The notes under the pieces are model-generated. The model did no database searches and was not told the DNA's origin. It worked only from the letters and a program-made list of their open reading frames with translations. From CAIOZA01 sp964464375 (GTDB taxonomy: Bacteria > Bacteroidota > Ignavibacteria > Kapaibacteriales > UBA2268), in the NCBI GenBank assembly GCA_964464375.1, contig CAYXFU010000005.1, positions 62,001 through 126,000 of the forward strand: 64,000 nucleotides of DNA, in the 5' to 3' direction. Shown one piece after another: positions 17,389-27,207 of this stretch. Numbering within the stretch: the stretch's first letter is position 1; each line of letters opens with the position of its first letter. A program made the translations under genes and the position numbers.

Positions 17389-18636
17389 ATGAATCAGTCA
17401 GTTTTAGATAGACTTTTGAGATATGTAAAAATAGATACTCAATCAAAAGAAGATTCGGATACATTTCCGAGCACAATGAAGCAATTTGATTTAGCGAATC
17501 TTTTGGTTGCAGAACTTAAAGAGCTTGGTTTGAATGCCGCAATTGATGACCATTGCTATGTGATGACAACAATACCGGCGAATTTGCCTTCATCGCATCC
17601 GGCTTATGGCAAAGTTCCCGCAGTGGGCTTTGTCGCTCATGTTGACACTTCACCTGAAGTATCAGGAGAAAATGTTAAACCACAGATTATTAAATATGAA
17701 GGTGGTGATATTGTTCTCCCCGGCGATACAAGTGTTGTCATCAAAGCATCTGAAAATCCCGGTTTAGAAGAATGTATCGGGCATACACTCGTAACAACAG
17801 ATGGCACAACATTACTTGGCTCTGATGATAAATCTGGTATAGCTGCTATAATGACAGCCGCACAAACATTAGTAAATAATCCCGATATTCTTCACGGTGA
17901 TATTCAAATCTGCTTCACACCTGACGAAGAAGTCGGTATGGGTACAAAGTATTTCGATCTGGAAAAATTTGGAGCTAAATACGCATACACAATTGACGGT
18001 GACCTTCCCGGTGAACTTAATAAAGAAACATTCAGCGCAGATGCAGCGATTGTTACTGTTTTCGGAAGAGATATACATCCAGGCAGTGCCAAAAATATTA
18101 TGGTTAACTCAGTCAGAGTAATTGCTGATATTATTGCAAAAATGCCAAAAGAAAAAGCACCCGAAACAACTGAAAATTATGAACCATATCTTCATCCATA
18201 CGTTCTCGAAGGTGGTGTATCGAAATCAACATTAAAAATTCTCTTCAGAGATTTTGAAACAGCAGGATTAGCCGTTCATAAGGAGAGAATGGAGAAAATT
18301 GTTGCCGAAGTTCAGCTTATGTATCCGGAAGCTAAGATCCAACTTGAAATAAAGGAACAGTACAGAAATATGCGAGATAAGCTAGTCGAACAACCTGAAG
18401 TTTTGGATTACCTTTGGGAAGCCGCAACAATTACAGGCGTCAATCCTTACTGGAAACCAATCAGAGGCGGCACAGACGGCTCCAGATTGACGGAAATGGG
18501 GTTGCCCACTCCGAACATCTACACAGGAGGTCAAAACTTCCACAGCCGTCAGGAATGGGTTTCAATAGATTCTCTCAATAAAACAGTAGAAACAATTGTA
18601 AATCTGATAAAAGTTTGGGTAGAAAAAAGTAAATAA
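17389..18636 (+). CDS. pepT: Peptidase T (tripeptide aminopeptidase)
   Basis: 415 aa, M20 family. Zinc ligand motif HVDTSPE (His84, Asp86), TLLGSDDKSG (Asp146/147), catalytic and ligand Glu180/181 in PDEEVGMG, and the C-terminal GGTDGSRLTEMGLPTPNIYTGG with HSRQEW. PepT removes the N-terminal residue from tripeptides in the cytoplasm, a natural partner for the POT transporter 33 bases upstream and the OPT transporter 23 bases downstream. Confidence 0.96.
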   Translation: MNQSVLDRLLRYVKIDTQSKEDSDTFPSTMKQFDLANLLVAELKELGLNAAIDDHCYVMTTIPANLPSSHPAYGKVPAVGFVAHVDTSPEVSGENVKPQIIKYEGGDIVLPGDTSVVIKASENPGLEECIGHTLVTTDGTTLLGSDDKSGIAAIMTAAQTLVNNPDILHGDIQICFTPDEEVGMGTKYFDLEKFGAKYAYTIDGDLPGELNKETFSADAAIVTVFGRDIHPGSAKNIMVNSVRVIADIIAKMPKEKAPETTENYEPYLHPYVLEGGVSKSTLKILFRDFETAGLAVHKERMEKIVAEVQLMYPEAKIQLEIKEQYRNMRDKLVEQPEVLDYLWEAATITGVNPYWKPIRGGTDGSRLTEMGLPTPNIYTGGQNFHSRQEWVSIDSLNKTVETIVNLIKVWVEKSK

Positions 18637-18659
18637 CAAATATAAAAATTGAGGATTTA

Positions 18660-20663
18660 ATGGAAAATACATCAACGCCAAGTACCGGTTTGCCCGAAAA
18701 TGCTTATCGTGAATTAAAGCCGGGAGAAGTATATCAGCCTATTCTTTCGCCGCAGTATGAGTTTCCCGAAGTTACTACCTGGTCTGTCATGTGGGGATTA
18801 TTAATGGCAATTATTTTTTCAGCTGCCGCCGCATATTCCGGGTTGAAAATTGGTCAGGTTTTCGAAGCAGCTATTCCAATTTCTATTATAGCAGTAGGTG
18901 TTTCAAAATTTGCAAAAAAGAAATCAGCTCTGGCGCAAAACGTGATTATTCAGTCAATCGGAGCCAGCTCAGGTGTTATAGTTGCAGGTGCAATCTTCAC
19001 AATTCCTGGTCTATATATACTTCAAGCTAAGTATCCCGAAATTCAGGTTGATTTTCTTCAAATCTTTTTTTCCTCACTTTTAGGTGGCTCACTTGGTATA
19101 TTATTTCTGATTCCATTTAGAAAGTATTTTGTAAAGGACATGCACGGTAAGTTTCCTTTCCCTGAAGCTACCGCAACAACCGAGATTCTTATAACAGGTG
19201 AAAAGGGCGGCAATCAGGCAGCAATTTTAATTACCAGTGGACTGGTAGGCGGATTTTTTGAATTCCTTGCTTCTTCTATGAGACTTTGGAGTGATACATT
19301 TACAACAAGAATTGTTCCTATCGGACAGTTCTTATCTGATAAATATAAGCTGGTGTTCAAGATGAGTGTTAGTCCGCTTGTATTCAGCTTTGGGTACTTA
19401 GTAGGTCTAAAATTCTCTTTAATAATAACTGTGGGTTCGCTATTGTCATGGTTTGTGCTGGTACCACTATTGAATGCAATAGGTGGAGTAGCCGCTGGAG
19501 CGAATGGTGTGAATATTTTTGCTGCGATGACTCCTGAATCAATTTTCAGAGGTTACGTCAGACCAATTGGTATCGGTGCTATTGCAATGGCTGGTCTGAT
19601 CGGTATCATCCGTTCGTCTTCAGTTATCGGTTCAGCTTTTAAGCTTGCAGTTGGCGGAATAGGTAAAGGGAAGAAAAAATCGGAAGTTGAAGTAGAAAGA
19701 ACACAAAGAGATCTTAAAATGCCCGTTATTATGATGGGTTTATTAGTTGTAATTATAGTACTGTTCTTCTTCCTGATGTTGGGCGTTAAAATCACAGCAG
19801 CTCAGTCGGGAATAGCCTTGATGACAATAGTAATTATCTCTTTCCTCTTTACGACAGTCGCTGCCAATGCTATTGCTATTGTTGGCACTAACCCAGTTAG
19901 TGGAATGACATTGATGACACTTATTGTTTCCTCTTTCGTTCTTGTTGGAGCCGGACTCAGTGGTCCAACAGGCATGGCAAGTGCATTAATCATTGGTGGC
20001 GTTGTTTGTACTGCATTATCCGTAGCAGGTGGATTTATTACAGACTTGAAGGTTGGTTACTGGATTGGTACAACACCTGTAAAGCAGCAGATGTGGAAAT
20101 TCCTCGGTGTATTTGTGTCATCTGCAACAGTTGGTTTAGTTATCTATGTGCTTGCTAAAGCTTATGGTTTCGTGCTGACACCTGAAACACCAAATCCATT
20201 GATTGCGCCTCAGGCAAATGCTATGGCAGCAGTTATTGAGCCATTGATGCAGCCCGGTGCACAGATTAACTGGATGCTTTACGTCGTTGGAGCATTTATC
20301 TCTTTCTTTGTATATCTTTTGGGGATTTCCCCATTGGCATTTGCTCTTGGTATGTTTATTCCATTGGATTTGAATACACCTCTTATTGTTGGTGGATTGA
20401 TAAATCATTTCATCGGAAAGAGCTCGCAGGATAAAGCTGTTTCTGAGGCACGTTTACAGCGTGGCACATTGATTTCATCAGGCTTTATTGCCGGTGCTGC
20501 ATTGTTTGGTGTTCTGGGAGCGATTCTACTGTTCTTTGAGGTTGATCCGGCAATTAATGTGTGGAAAGATAACCTAGTCGGAGCTGAATGGACTGCACTG
20601 ATCGCATTCATTTTCATTCTCATTTATTTTGTATGGGATACAAAAAGAGCAAAAGTAGATTGA
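18660..20663 (+). CDS. OPT-family oligopeptide transporter
   Basis: 667 aa with about 14-16 membrane helices. The N-terminus carries the family pattern (ENAYRELKPGEVYQPIL, then WGLLMAIIFSAAAAYSGLKIG), with FPFPEATATTEIL near residue 165 and LALGMFIPLDLNTPLIVGG near 565. OPT proteins import oligopeptides or metal-chelating peptides; bacterial members of this subgroup are little characterised. Co-directional with POT and pepT at short spacing, so one operon is likely. Confidence 0.92.
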   Translation: MENTSTPSTGLPENAYRELKPGEVYQPILSPQYEFPEVTTWSVMWGLLMAIIFSAAAAYSGLKIGQVFEAAIPISIIAVGVSKFAKKKSALAQNVIIQSIGASSGVIVAGAIFTIPGLYILQAKYPEIQVDFLQIFFSSLLGGSLGILFLIPFRKYFVKDMHGKFPFPEATATTEILITGEKGGNQAAILITSGLVGGFFEFLASSMRLWSDTFTTRIVPIGQFLSDKYKLVFKMSVSPLVFSFGYLVGLKFSLIITVGSLLSWFVLVPLLNAIGGVAAGANGVNIFAAMTPESIFRGYVRPIGIGAIAMAGLIGIIRSSSVIGSAFKLAVGGIGKGKKKSEVEVERTQRDLKMPVIMMGLLVVIIVLFFFLMLGVKITAAQSGIALMTIVIISFLFTTVAANAIAIVGTNPVSGMTLMTLIVSSFVLVGAGLSGPTGMASALIIGGVVCTALSVAGGFITDLKVGYWIGTTPVKQQMWKFLGVFVSSATVGLVIYVLAKAYGFVLTPETPNPLIAPQANAMAAVIEPLMQPGAQINWMLYVVGAFISFFVYLLGISPLAFALGMFIPLDLNTPLIVGGLINHFIGKSSQDKAVSEARLQRGTLISSGFIAGAALFGVLGAILLFFEVDPAINVWKDNLVGAEWTALIAFIFILIYFVWDTKRAKVD

Positions 20664-20689
20664 TTTTTTAAGAACGTGCTGTCAAAAAA

Positions 20690-20769
20690 TGTCATTTTTA
20701 GTGAAACGTACTGAACCGAAGAATCCAGTATTCATGCGGACTGGAATCCTCACTTCGTTCGGAATGACA
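20690..20769. repeat. TGTCATT...AATGACA intergenic repeat
   Basis: An 80-base imperfect inverted repeat with outer arms TGTCATT / AATGACA. Inner complementary elements are AGTGAAACG.. and ..CACTTCGTTCGG, and GAATCCAGT / ACTGGAATCC. It resembles the widespread GTCATTC-type miniature repeats and lies between the OPT gene and the next gene. Confidence 0.7.
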
Positions 20770-20801
20770 AATTAATATTTTTGAGTAGAAAAGGTAAACG
20801 A

Positions 20802-21884
20802 ATGGATAACAACAATAAAGAAACAATAGAAGAAGCTAAAAAGAAACCTTCGGAAAAGAAGAAGCAATATTTGGGAATGCTTTTGGCTATCGTGCTTGTT
20901 GTTGCCTCTATTTACTATACGACTAAAGATATTGACCTGGGGAAACTTTGGTCTATCATAATCAATGCTGATTATCTCTGGGTTATATTATCCGTTCCGG
21001 TTATGCTTTTATCTCATTGGGTTAGAGCTTACAGGTGGAAAACCATGCTTCAGCCAATTGTAAAGAATGCACATGTATGGAATCTATTCTCTGCTGTTAT
21101 GGCTGGTTATGCCGTCAATAATGTCAGTCCTATTCCGCGTGGAGGTGAGTTTGTCCGACCTTATATATTTGCCCGACGCGAGAAAGTTTCTTTCACGTCT
21201 GTGTTTGCAACTATAATTGTCGAACGATTCGTCGATGTTCTCGTATTGTTGCTAATGTTCGGAGCCGTATCTTTCACCTTCAGGGATCAAATTCGTACTG
21301 CACTTCCTAACTTACAAGCAGAAAGGATGCTCTTTCCTGTTCTGATTTTCGTTGGTGTTTTGATATTATCATTCTGGCCCCGATTGGTCAGATCTATCAT
21401 CAAGATTATTATCAAACCTCTTTCCGAGAAAATATATGACAAAATTAGTGTTCTCTTCGAGAAATTCGTCATTGGGCTAAGTATTATTCATAAGCCTTCA
21501 CAGTATTTTAGACTTACTGTAGAATCTCTATTGATATGGCTTCTCTATACAATACCAATGTTCCTGATGTTCTTCTCCTTTGGGTTTAATAGTGCACCAT
21601 ATAACCTGGGTTTTGATGATGCCATACTGCTTATTGTTATTTCCGGAGTAGCTTTTACAATTTCACCGACACCGGGAGCAATCGGTGTTTTCCATTTCCT
21701 GATTCAAAATACTTTGGTTAAGCTTTATGGTATAAGTCCTGAAGCCGCTCTTGCTTATGCAACCGTGAATCATGGCATTGGTTATCTTCTTCAGGTTGTC
21801 GTTGGCGGATTGTTCCTTTTGAGAGAGAATCTTAAAAGAATTCCTCATCAGGAAGACATAGAAAAAGATCTTGAGAAAATATAA
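20802..21884 (+). CDS. Flippase-like / LPG synthase transmembrane family protein
   Basis: 360 aa from ATG 20802 (the frame extends 7 codons upstream to a TTG). After a Lys/Glu-rich cytoplasmic start there are about eight membrane helices, with the family motifs WVRAYRWKTML, NNVSPIPRGGEFVRPYIFARRE and TISPTPGAIGVFHFLIQ. This is the UPF0104/AglD2 family (TM part of lysyl-PG synthase). Members are thought to move or modify lipid-linked molecules; substrate unknown. The repeat upstream separates it from the peptide cluster. Confidence 0.82.
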   Translation: MDNNNKETIEEAKKKPSEKKKQYLGMLLAIVLVVASIYYTTKDIDLGKLWSIIINADYLWVILSVPVMLLSHWVRAYRWKTMLQPIVKNAHVWNLFSAVMAGYAVNNVSPIPRGGEFVRPYIFARREKVSFTSVFATIIVERFVDVLVLLLMFGAVSFTFRDQIRTALPNLQAERMLFPVLIFVGVLILSFWPRLVRSIIKIIIKPLSEKIYDKISVLFEKFVIGLSIIHKPSQYFRLTVESLLIWLLYTIPMFLMFFSFGFNSAPYNLGFDDAILLIVISGVAFTISPTPGAIGVFHFLIQNTLVKLYGISPEAALAYATVNHGIGYLLQVVVGGLFLLRENLKRIPHQEDIEKDLEKI

Positions 21885-21933
21885 GTATCTCAATTTTACT
21901 TAAATATTAAAATTAGCAAAACTCTTAATTACA

Positions 21934-23106
21934 ATGGAAATATCAAAAGTATATATAAAAAATGGTCACGAAAGGCGTCTGTTTTTCGGGCATCACTGGA
22001 TATTCAGTAATGAACTGACACACATACCACAACTTGAAGCAGGAACAATTGTTGAAGTATTCAACGATCAATCCAAATCTTTTGGATATGGTTTCTTCAA
22101 TCCGAGCAGTCTTATTTCTGTAAGACTATTATTCACTGTTGAGCCACCAGATAAATCACTTTTTGTTACCAGAATCCAATCTGCGTTGAATTACAGAGAA
22201 AAACTCTTCCATGGTAGTAAAGTTTACAGGCTTGTATTCGGAGAATCGGACTTTCTGCCGGGATTGATTATTGACAGATATGGAGATTATTTAGCTCTTC
22301 AATCTTTATCTGCCGGAGTCGAAAAGAACCTGACAATCATCGTAGAAGCACTTCTTGAAGTTATGCCGGAAATAAAGGGAATCTACGCTAAAAACCTATC
22401 TTATCTACGTCAGATGGAAGGTTTAGAGCAGAATGAGTATTTACTATTTGGAACTATTCCCGAAGAAAATATTGTTGATAAAGATGGTATCAAACTCAGC
22501 ATCTCATTAGTAGGTGGTCAGAAAACCGGATATTATCTTGATCAGAGAATGAACCGTAAGTTTATCCGAGGATTATCCGATGGATTACGTGTACTGGACT
22601 GCTACACGAATCAGGGTGGATTCGCATTGAATGCTTCGTTAGGCGGAGCTGAGGAAGTAACAGCTATTGATACTTCACAATCTGCACTTGATAAAGCTGC
22701 TTTGAATGCAAAAATAAATTCATTCAACAATATCACTTTGTTTAATGCAGATGTTGCAACATTTCTTGAACAATCAATCGTTGATAACAAAGAATGGGAT
22801 TTGATTATTCTCGATCCACCGGCATTTGCGAAGAATCGCAAGAAAGTTCCAGTTGCTAAAGCCGGATATGCAAAAATTAATCGTTTGGCTATGAGGTTAA
22901 TTCCAAGCGGCGGATTTCTGGCGAGTTCCAGTTGTTCTCAACAGATTGACGAGAATGATTTCCTTGAGATCATTCACGTAGAAGCATCGAAGCTGGGCAA
23001 ACAGCTGAGATTGGTTTTCAGAGGCTTGCAGTCGCCTTGTCATCCGATACTTACGGCAATGCCTGAGACAAAGTATCTTAAATTTTTCGTTCATCAGATT
23101 ATTTAA
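21934..23106 (+). CDS. RlmI/RlmK-type class I SAM-dependent rRNA methyltransferase
   Basis: 390 aa. An N-terminal PUA-like domain (about 1-75, GHHWIFSNELTHI) is followed by an RlmI-like central domain and a Rossmann methyltransferase domain. The SAM-binding motif is RVLDCYTNQGGFALNA and the catalytic segment is IILDPPAFAKN. Relatives methylate C5 of cytosine in 23S rRNA (C1962 in E. coli, RlmI). The exact target in this organism is inferred. No operon partner. Confidence 0.85.
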   Translation: MEISKVYIKNGHERRLFFGHHWIFSNELTHIPQLEAGTIVEVFNDQSKSFGYGFFNPSSLISVRLLFTVEPPDKSLFVTRIQSALNYREKLFHGSKVYRLVFGESDFLPGLIIDRYGDYLALQSLSAGVEKNLTIIVEALLEVMPEIKGIYAKNLSYLRQMEGLEQNEYLLFGTIPEENIVDKDGIKLSISLVGGQKTGYYLDQRMNRKFIRGLSDGLRVLDCYTNQGGFALNASLGGAEEVTAIDTSQSALDKAALNAKINSFNNITLFNADVATFLEQSIVDNKEWDLIILDPPAFAKNRKKVPVAKAGYAKINRLAMRLIPSGGFLASSSCSQQIDENDFLEIIHVEASKLGKQLRLVFRGLQSPCHPILTAMPETKYLKFFVHQII

Positions 23107-23160
23107 TCCCGGATTGTTCAAAATGAACTATCTAAAAATGCTACAACACAATATCCAGCC

Positions 23161-23234
23161 TGTCATTCCTGCGAATGCAGGAATCTTATTTAAGTTAAAT
23201 ACAGCATAGATTCCCGTATTCACGGGTATGACAA
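23161..23234. repeat. TGTCATTCC-type intergenic repeat
   Basis: Outer arms TGTCAT / ATGACA enclose two small hairpins: TTCCTGCGAATGCAGGAA at 23166-23183 and CCCGTATTCACGGG at 23213-23226. Same general design as the element at 20690 but a different sequence in the middle. Confidence 0.75.
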
Positions 23235-23301
23235 AGTCTAATAATTATCAGGAAATCACTAGAATAACGAAAATAAATTTGAAAATTTCTCTAAAAAATT
23301 C

Positions 23302-23309
23302 TAATTTTG
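23302..23309 (+). promoter_or_regulatory. -7 element TAATTTTG for tRNA-His
   Basis: TAnnTTTG match ending 20 bases before the tRNA-His 5' end, the spacing expected for a short tRNA leader. Confidence 0.6.
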
Positions 23310-23328
23310 TAATCCTATTTGGGGACAT

Positions 23329-23402
23329 GGCGGTCTTAGCTCAGTTGGTAGAGCATCAGATTGTGGCTTTGAGGGTCACGGGTTCGAGCCCCGTAGATCG
23401 CC
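23329..23402 (+). tRNA. tRNA-His (anticodon GTG)
   Basis: Full cloverleaf: acceptor GCGGTCT / AGATCGC with one G-T pair, D arm GCTC / GAGC, anticodon stem TCAGA / TTTGA with loop TTGTGGC (anticodon GTG at 23363-23365), and T arm ACGGG-TTCGAGC-CCCGT. It carries the histidine-specific extra G at -1 (23329) facing C73 (23402). A full CCA is not encoded. Single-gene transcription unit with its own promoter and terminator. Confidence 0.97.
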
Positions 23403-23410
23403 CAAACAAA

Positions 23411-23442
23411 ACAGGCTGGATATTGCATCCAGCCTGTTTTTT
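23411..23442 (+). terminator. Intrinsic terminator of tRNA-His
   Basis: Perfect 11-pair stem ACAGGCTGGAT / ATCCAGCCTGT with a 5-base loop, followed by a T run. Confidence 0.92.
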
Positions 23443-23865
23443 GTATGATATTACTCAATCAATTACTGTACTAATTGACATCCAAAACAATCCCTGTTCT
23501 AATTATTTACCCTGTCCAAACTAGTGTTGACTTTTAAAGCATCATGAAATCCTTGATTTGACCATAATAGAAATTTCAAATTATTCTCCTTGACAATGAA
23601 TGATGAAGCGATAGACACATAATTTCTAGCTGAAGATTCTATGGATTGCAACTTTTGTAACTAGTTTTGGTAGAAGACTGAAAATTACACTAACTTAATC
23701 TCTTACTCAGTCGCTTCTTCCCCTGATTGGCAGTTAAATACGAGGAATTCTAATACGCTTTAATTTCAAGGGAATGACTGGCATTCTGGCACTCGAGTAA
23801 GAGCATATTTGATAAAGACTTGAAAAAATGATAATTTGCGGATAATAATTTGATGAATTGTTAAA
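23443..23865. other. Intergenic region before recO
   Basis: 423 bases without a credible gene. It holds a 9-base inverted repeat (CTCTTACTC 23700-23708 / GAGTAAGAG 23795-23803) with a GGAATGAC between the arms. This looks like a decayed member of the GTCATTCC repeat family. Nothing else is visible. Confidence 0.45.
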
Positions 23866-24600
23866 ATGATTATATCGACAGAGGCAGTAGTTCTTCATTC
23901 CAGGAAATTCGGTGATACAAGCAAGATCGTGAGCTTTTATACTCAGGAAGACGGGCTGATTTCTACTATTGCCAAAGGGTCTCGTGCATTGAAGAATAAG
24001 TTCGGGAGTTCGCTGGATCCACTGAATTGTTCTGAAATTACATATTACAGGAAGCCGAACAGGGATTTGTTTTTGCTATCGAAAGCTGAACTAGTTAAGA
24101 CTTATAAATCCATTTTAACGTCATACGACAAGATGATAGCGGGTTTGGCAGTTTTGGAAACAGTTTCACAGTCGCAAACTCATCATGAACCGAATGAAAA
24201 TCTCTATAAACTGATTTTCAGGACATTGGACGCAATGAATACACACGATGAGATGGAAACAAGTATTTTGATGAAATTTTTAGTTGATATTACATCTATA
24301 TTGGGTTTTGATCTTGATTTTCATTTTCTGAATTTTTTGGATGAAATCAAAAATGAATATGTTTATCTTTCGGTGGATAGTGGGGAATTTGGATTGAATC
24401 CAAAATCACAACATAGATTTAAAGTCAGGAGAGCAAGTGCAGATTATCTATTTAAAATTAATTCAATGAGTTGGGATAAACCAGACATTCCAAACTGTAC
24501 AGGGAATTTATTTACAGAATTACGTGAATTGATGTCGAGATATTTAACTTTCCATTTTGATAAAAGGTTCACTTTTCGTTCTTATGCAGAAATAAATTAA
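23866..24600 (+). CDS. recO: DNA repair protein RecO
   Basis: 244 aa. N-terminal OB fold (about 1-78) with the typical STEAVVLHSRKFGDTSKIVSFYTQEDGLISTIAKG, then a helical domain. RecO loads RecA onto SSB-coated single strands together with RecR in recombinational repair. The zinc-finger cysteines found in some RecO proteins are missing here (only scattered Cys). It is 11 bases before the CNNM gene, so the two may be co-transcribed. Confidence 0.9.
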   Translation: MIISTEAVVLHSRKFGDTSKIVSFYTQEDGLISTIAKGSRALKNKFGSSLDPLNCSEITYYRKPNRDLFLLSKAELVKTYKSILTSYDKMIAGLAVLETVSQSQTHHEPNENLYKLIFRTLDAMNTHDEMETSILMKFLVDITSILGFDLDFHFLNFLDEIKNEYVYLSVDSGEFGLNPKSQHRFKVRRASADYLFKINSMSWDKPDIPNCTGNLFTELRELMSRYLTFHFDKRFTFRSYAEIN

Positions 24601-24611
24601 ATTTAGAATAA

Positions 24612-25928
24612 ATGTTTATAAATATATTGATAACGGTTTTCTTGGTACTGCTGAACGCATTCTTTGTGGCAGCAGAGTTTGCTATTGTTAAGGTGCGCGA
24701 ATCCCAGATAGAATTAAAGCTAAGAGCGGGCAACAGATTTGCTTCCCTGGCTAAGAATATAATTAGTCATCTGGATTCATATTTATCTGCAACACAGTTG
24801 GGTATAACTCTTGCTTCGCTTGGTTTAGGCTGGATTGGTGAACCAGTTGTCAGTATTGTTATAATTGATATTTTTCATCTTTTTGGGCTTAATCTGAATC
24901 CGAGTCTGGCACACAGCATTGCCTTACCGATAGCCTTTACAGTAATAACTGTTTTGCATATTGTGTTTGGAGAATTAGCACCGAAATCGCTTGCGATACA
25001 ACGTTCGGAACAGATAACATTAATAATAGCACTACCTTTAAGGCTATTTTATTTAGTTTTTGCACCATTTATTAAAATACTAAACGGCTTTGCTAATCTC
25101 ATGCTGAGAATGATCGGATTCCCACCTATTAGTGAAATGGATCAACTTCATAGTTCTGAGGAATTGAGATATTTGCTTCAGGAAAGTAAGAACAGCGGTA
25201 TCATTGAAATGACAGATCACAAACTTTTGGATAATATTTTTGAGTTTTCGGATAAAGATGTCAAGCAGGTTATGGTACCAAGGGGCAGAATTGTTGGAAT
25301 AGATATAACTAATGATTTCGATATGATTCTTGATAAATTCATTGAAGAAGCATACTCAAGAATGCCTGTTTATGATAAATCAATAGATAATGTTATTGGA
25401 ACTTTGAATGCTAAGGATGTAATAGCTGTGAGTCGTTACCCAAGAAATCAATCAATCAGAGAACTGATTCGCAATCCATTCTTTGTTCACGAAGAAGATA
25501 AGATAAAAAAAGTTTTAAATTCAATGCTTAAAAATAAAGTTCATATTGCTATAGCCCTCGATGAATTCGGAGGCACAGCCGGTATGGTAACTATGGAAGA
25601 TATAATCGAAGAGATAATCGGCGAAATACAGGATGAGTATGATGATGAAAAGCCAATAGTTGAGAAAACAAGTGATAACACATTTATCATTAATACTTTA
25701 GCACCAATCGATGACGTGAATGAACATCTGCCCGTTCCACTGCCTTCATCAGATGATTATGAAACGCTTGGAGGACTTATCATGAGTTTCGAAGGCAGAA
25801 TTCCGGAAAAGAATGAAGTGATTCAACTTGAAGATTATAGCTGCACTATCCTCATTAGATCTGAACGAAAATTAGAAAAAGTAATGCTTAAATTTCTGAA
25901 TAAATCAGATATTACGGCAGATAGTTAA
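24612..25928 (+). CDS. CNNM/HlyC-CorC family membrane protein with CBS pair
   Basis: 438 aa. DUF21/CNNM membrane domain (about 1-195; four helices, NAFFVAAEFAIVKVRESQIE and SATQLGITLASLGLGW), a CBS pair (about 215-335, VMVPRGRIVGID, DEFGGTAGMVTMEDIIEEIIGEI) and a CorC/HlyC domain (about 350-430). CNNM proteins bind Mg-ATP in the CBS pair and take part in Mg2+/Co2+ export or homeostasis. The name 'haemolysin' sometimes given to the family is historical. Confidence 0.93.
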   Translation: MFINILITVFLVLLNAFFVAAEFAIVKVRESQIELKLRAGNRFASLAKNIISHLDSYLSATQLGITLASLGLGWIGEPVVSIVIIDIFHLFGLNLNPSLAHSIALPIAFTVITVLHIVFGELAPKSLAIQRSEQITLIIALPLRLFYLVFAPFIKILNGFANLMLRMIGFPPISEMDQLHSSEELRYLLQESKNSGIIEMTDHKLLDNIFEFSDKDVKQVMVPRGRIVGIDITNDFDMILDKFIEEAYSRMPVYDKSIDNVIGTLNAKDVIAVSRYPRNQSIRELIRNPFFVHEEDKIKKVLNSMLKNKVHIAIALDEFGGTAGMVTMEDIIEEIIGEIQDEYDDEKPIVEKTSDNTFIINTLAPIDDVNEHLPVPLPSSDDYETLGGLIMSFEGRIPEKNEVIQLEDYSCTILIRSERKLEKVMLKFLNKSDITADS

Positions 25929-25950
25929 TCATGTATCTCATATTTATTCA

Positions 25951-27201
25951 ATGAACTATTCAACAATCCAAAATAAATCTAGTTATTCAAAAACTATTTT
26001 ACCCAATGGTTTAAGGGTTATATCCGAGCAGATACAGGGCATGCAATCCTTCGCTCTGGGAATAAGTGTATCAGCAGGATCAAGAAATGATTATCCGGAA
26101 CTTGAGGGTATTTCACACTTTATGGAACATGCACTTTTCCGTAGAAGTCAGAACCACACAGGCAGACAGATTGTAACGGCATTCGAACAGATTGGTGCTT
26201 ATGTCAACGCATATACAACCAAAGATCACACATGTTACTATGTGAGAGCTTTGAACAATCATCTGGAAGAATGTTTTTCTCTCCTAACGGAAATTGTTCT
26301 TCAGCCAAATATAATCGAAACCGATGTTAAAAAGGAACGTGGCATAATAATAGAAGAAATAAAATCGTATGAAGATGAGCCGGAGGAAATGATTTTTGAT
26401 ATCGGAGAAGAGCTTTTATTCAAGGGAAGCTCACTGGCGCATCCAATATCAGGATATATCGATTCGGTAAAGAAAATCAATGCGGATAAGCTGTTGAATT
26501 TTCATAATGACTTTTACAATCCGAAAAATTTAATAATTTCTTTTGCAGGGTGTCATCCGCATGATGATCTGGTGAGACTTAGTGAACAACTTCAGCTTAA
26601 CCCGGAATCATTTAGATCGACAGAAATTTTTATTCCATCAGCACTAAAACCCGAGAAACTTATACAAAAAAAGCCCTATCAGCAATCACATTTATTGATT
26701 ACTCGACATGTTGAAGGAATTGCTTCCGCGGACAGGTATCCAATTGCAGTGATTAATAGTATTTTGGGAGATGGAATGAGCTCGAGACTGAATCAGCTAC
26801 TCAGAGAGAAACTTGGCTATGTTTATACTGTCTATTCAACAATTTCATTAATCAAGGAATGCGGAACAATGAGTATCTATGCCGCTTCTGAGAACAATAA
26901 AATAGACAAAATAAGAGATATTATACTAAAGGAAATTGAAAAAATATTCATCTCCAATCTAACCAAAAAAGAGATTGATAGGGCTAAGGAGCAGATAAAA
27001 TCAAATTCAATCATGGCGCTGGAGGGAATGTCGGCTAGGATTCAGTCATTAATAAAAAGCGAAATCTCGTTTGGCCGATATGAATCTATTGAAGATACAA
27101 TTAAGGAAATCGACTCTGTTTCGGGTGTGGATGTCTATAACTGTGCAAAAAAATACCTCGTTCCTGATGAATGGAGCGAGGTAAGACTGATTGCGAAGTA
27201 A
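25951..27201 (+). CDS. M16-family zinc metallopeptidase
   Basis: 416 aa. Inverted zinc motif HFMEH (56-60) and the third ligand region ERGIIIEEI (129-137), so the active form is complete. The C-terminal half has the substrate-groove pattern GDGMSSRLNQLLREKLGYVYTVYS. No signal peptide is visible, suggesting a cytoplasmic enzyme like B. subtilis YmxG/MlpA, which degrades peptides. It lies 22 bases after the CNNM gene and is convergent with the omega gene, 6 bases away. Confidence 0.93.
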   Translation: MNYSTIQNKSSYSKTILPNGLRVISEQIQGMQSFALGISVSAGSRNDYPELEGISHFMEHALFRRSQNHTGRQIVTAFEQIGAYVNAYTTKDHTCYYVRALNNHLEECFSLLTEIVLQPNIIETDVKKERGIIIEEIKSYEDEPEEMIFDIGEELLFKGSSLAHPISGYIDSVKKINADKLLNFHNDFYNPKNLIISFAGCHPHDDLVRLSEQLQLNPESFRSTEIFIPSALKPEKLIQKKPYQQSHLLITRHVEGIASADRYPIAVINSILGDGMSSRLNQLLREKLGYVYTVYSTISLIKECGTMSIYAASENNKIDKIRDIILKEIEKIFISNLTKKEIDRAKEQIKSNSIMALEGMSARIQSLIKSEISFGRYESIEDTIKEIDSVSGVDVYNCAKKYLVPDEWSEVRLIAK

Positions 27202-27207
27202 ATCTAT

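Noticed and set aside
23228..23524. Open frame of 98 codons over the tRNA-His
   Set aside because: It runs through the complete tRNA and its terminator and has no coding character.
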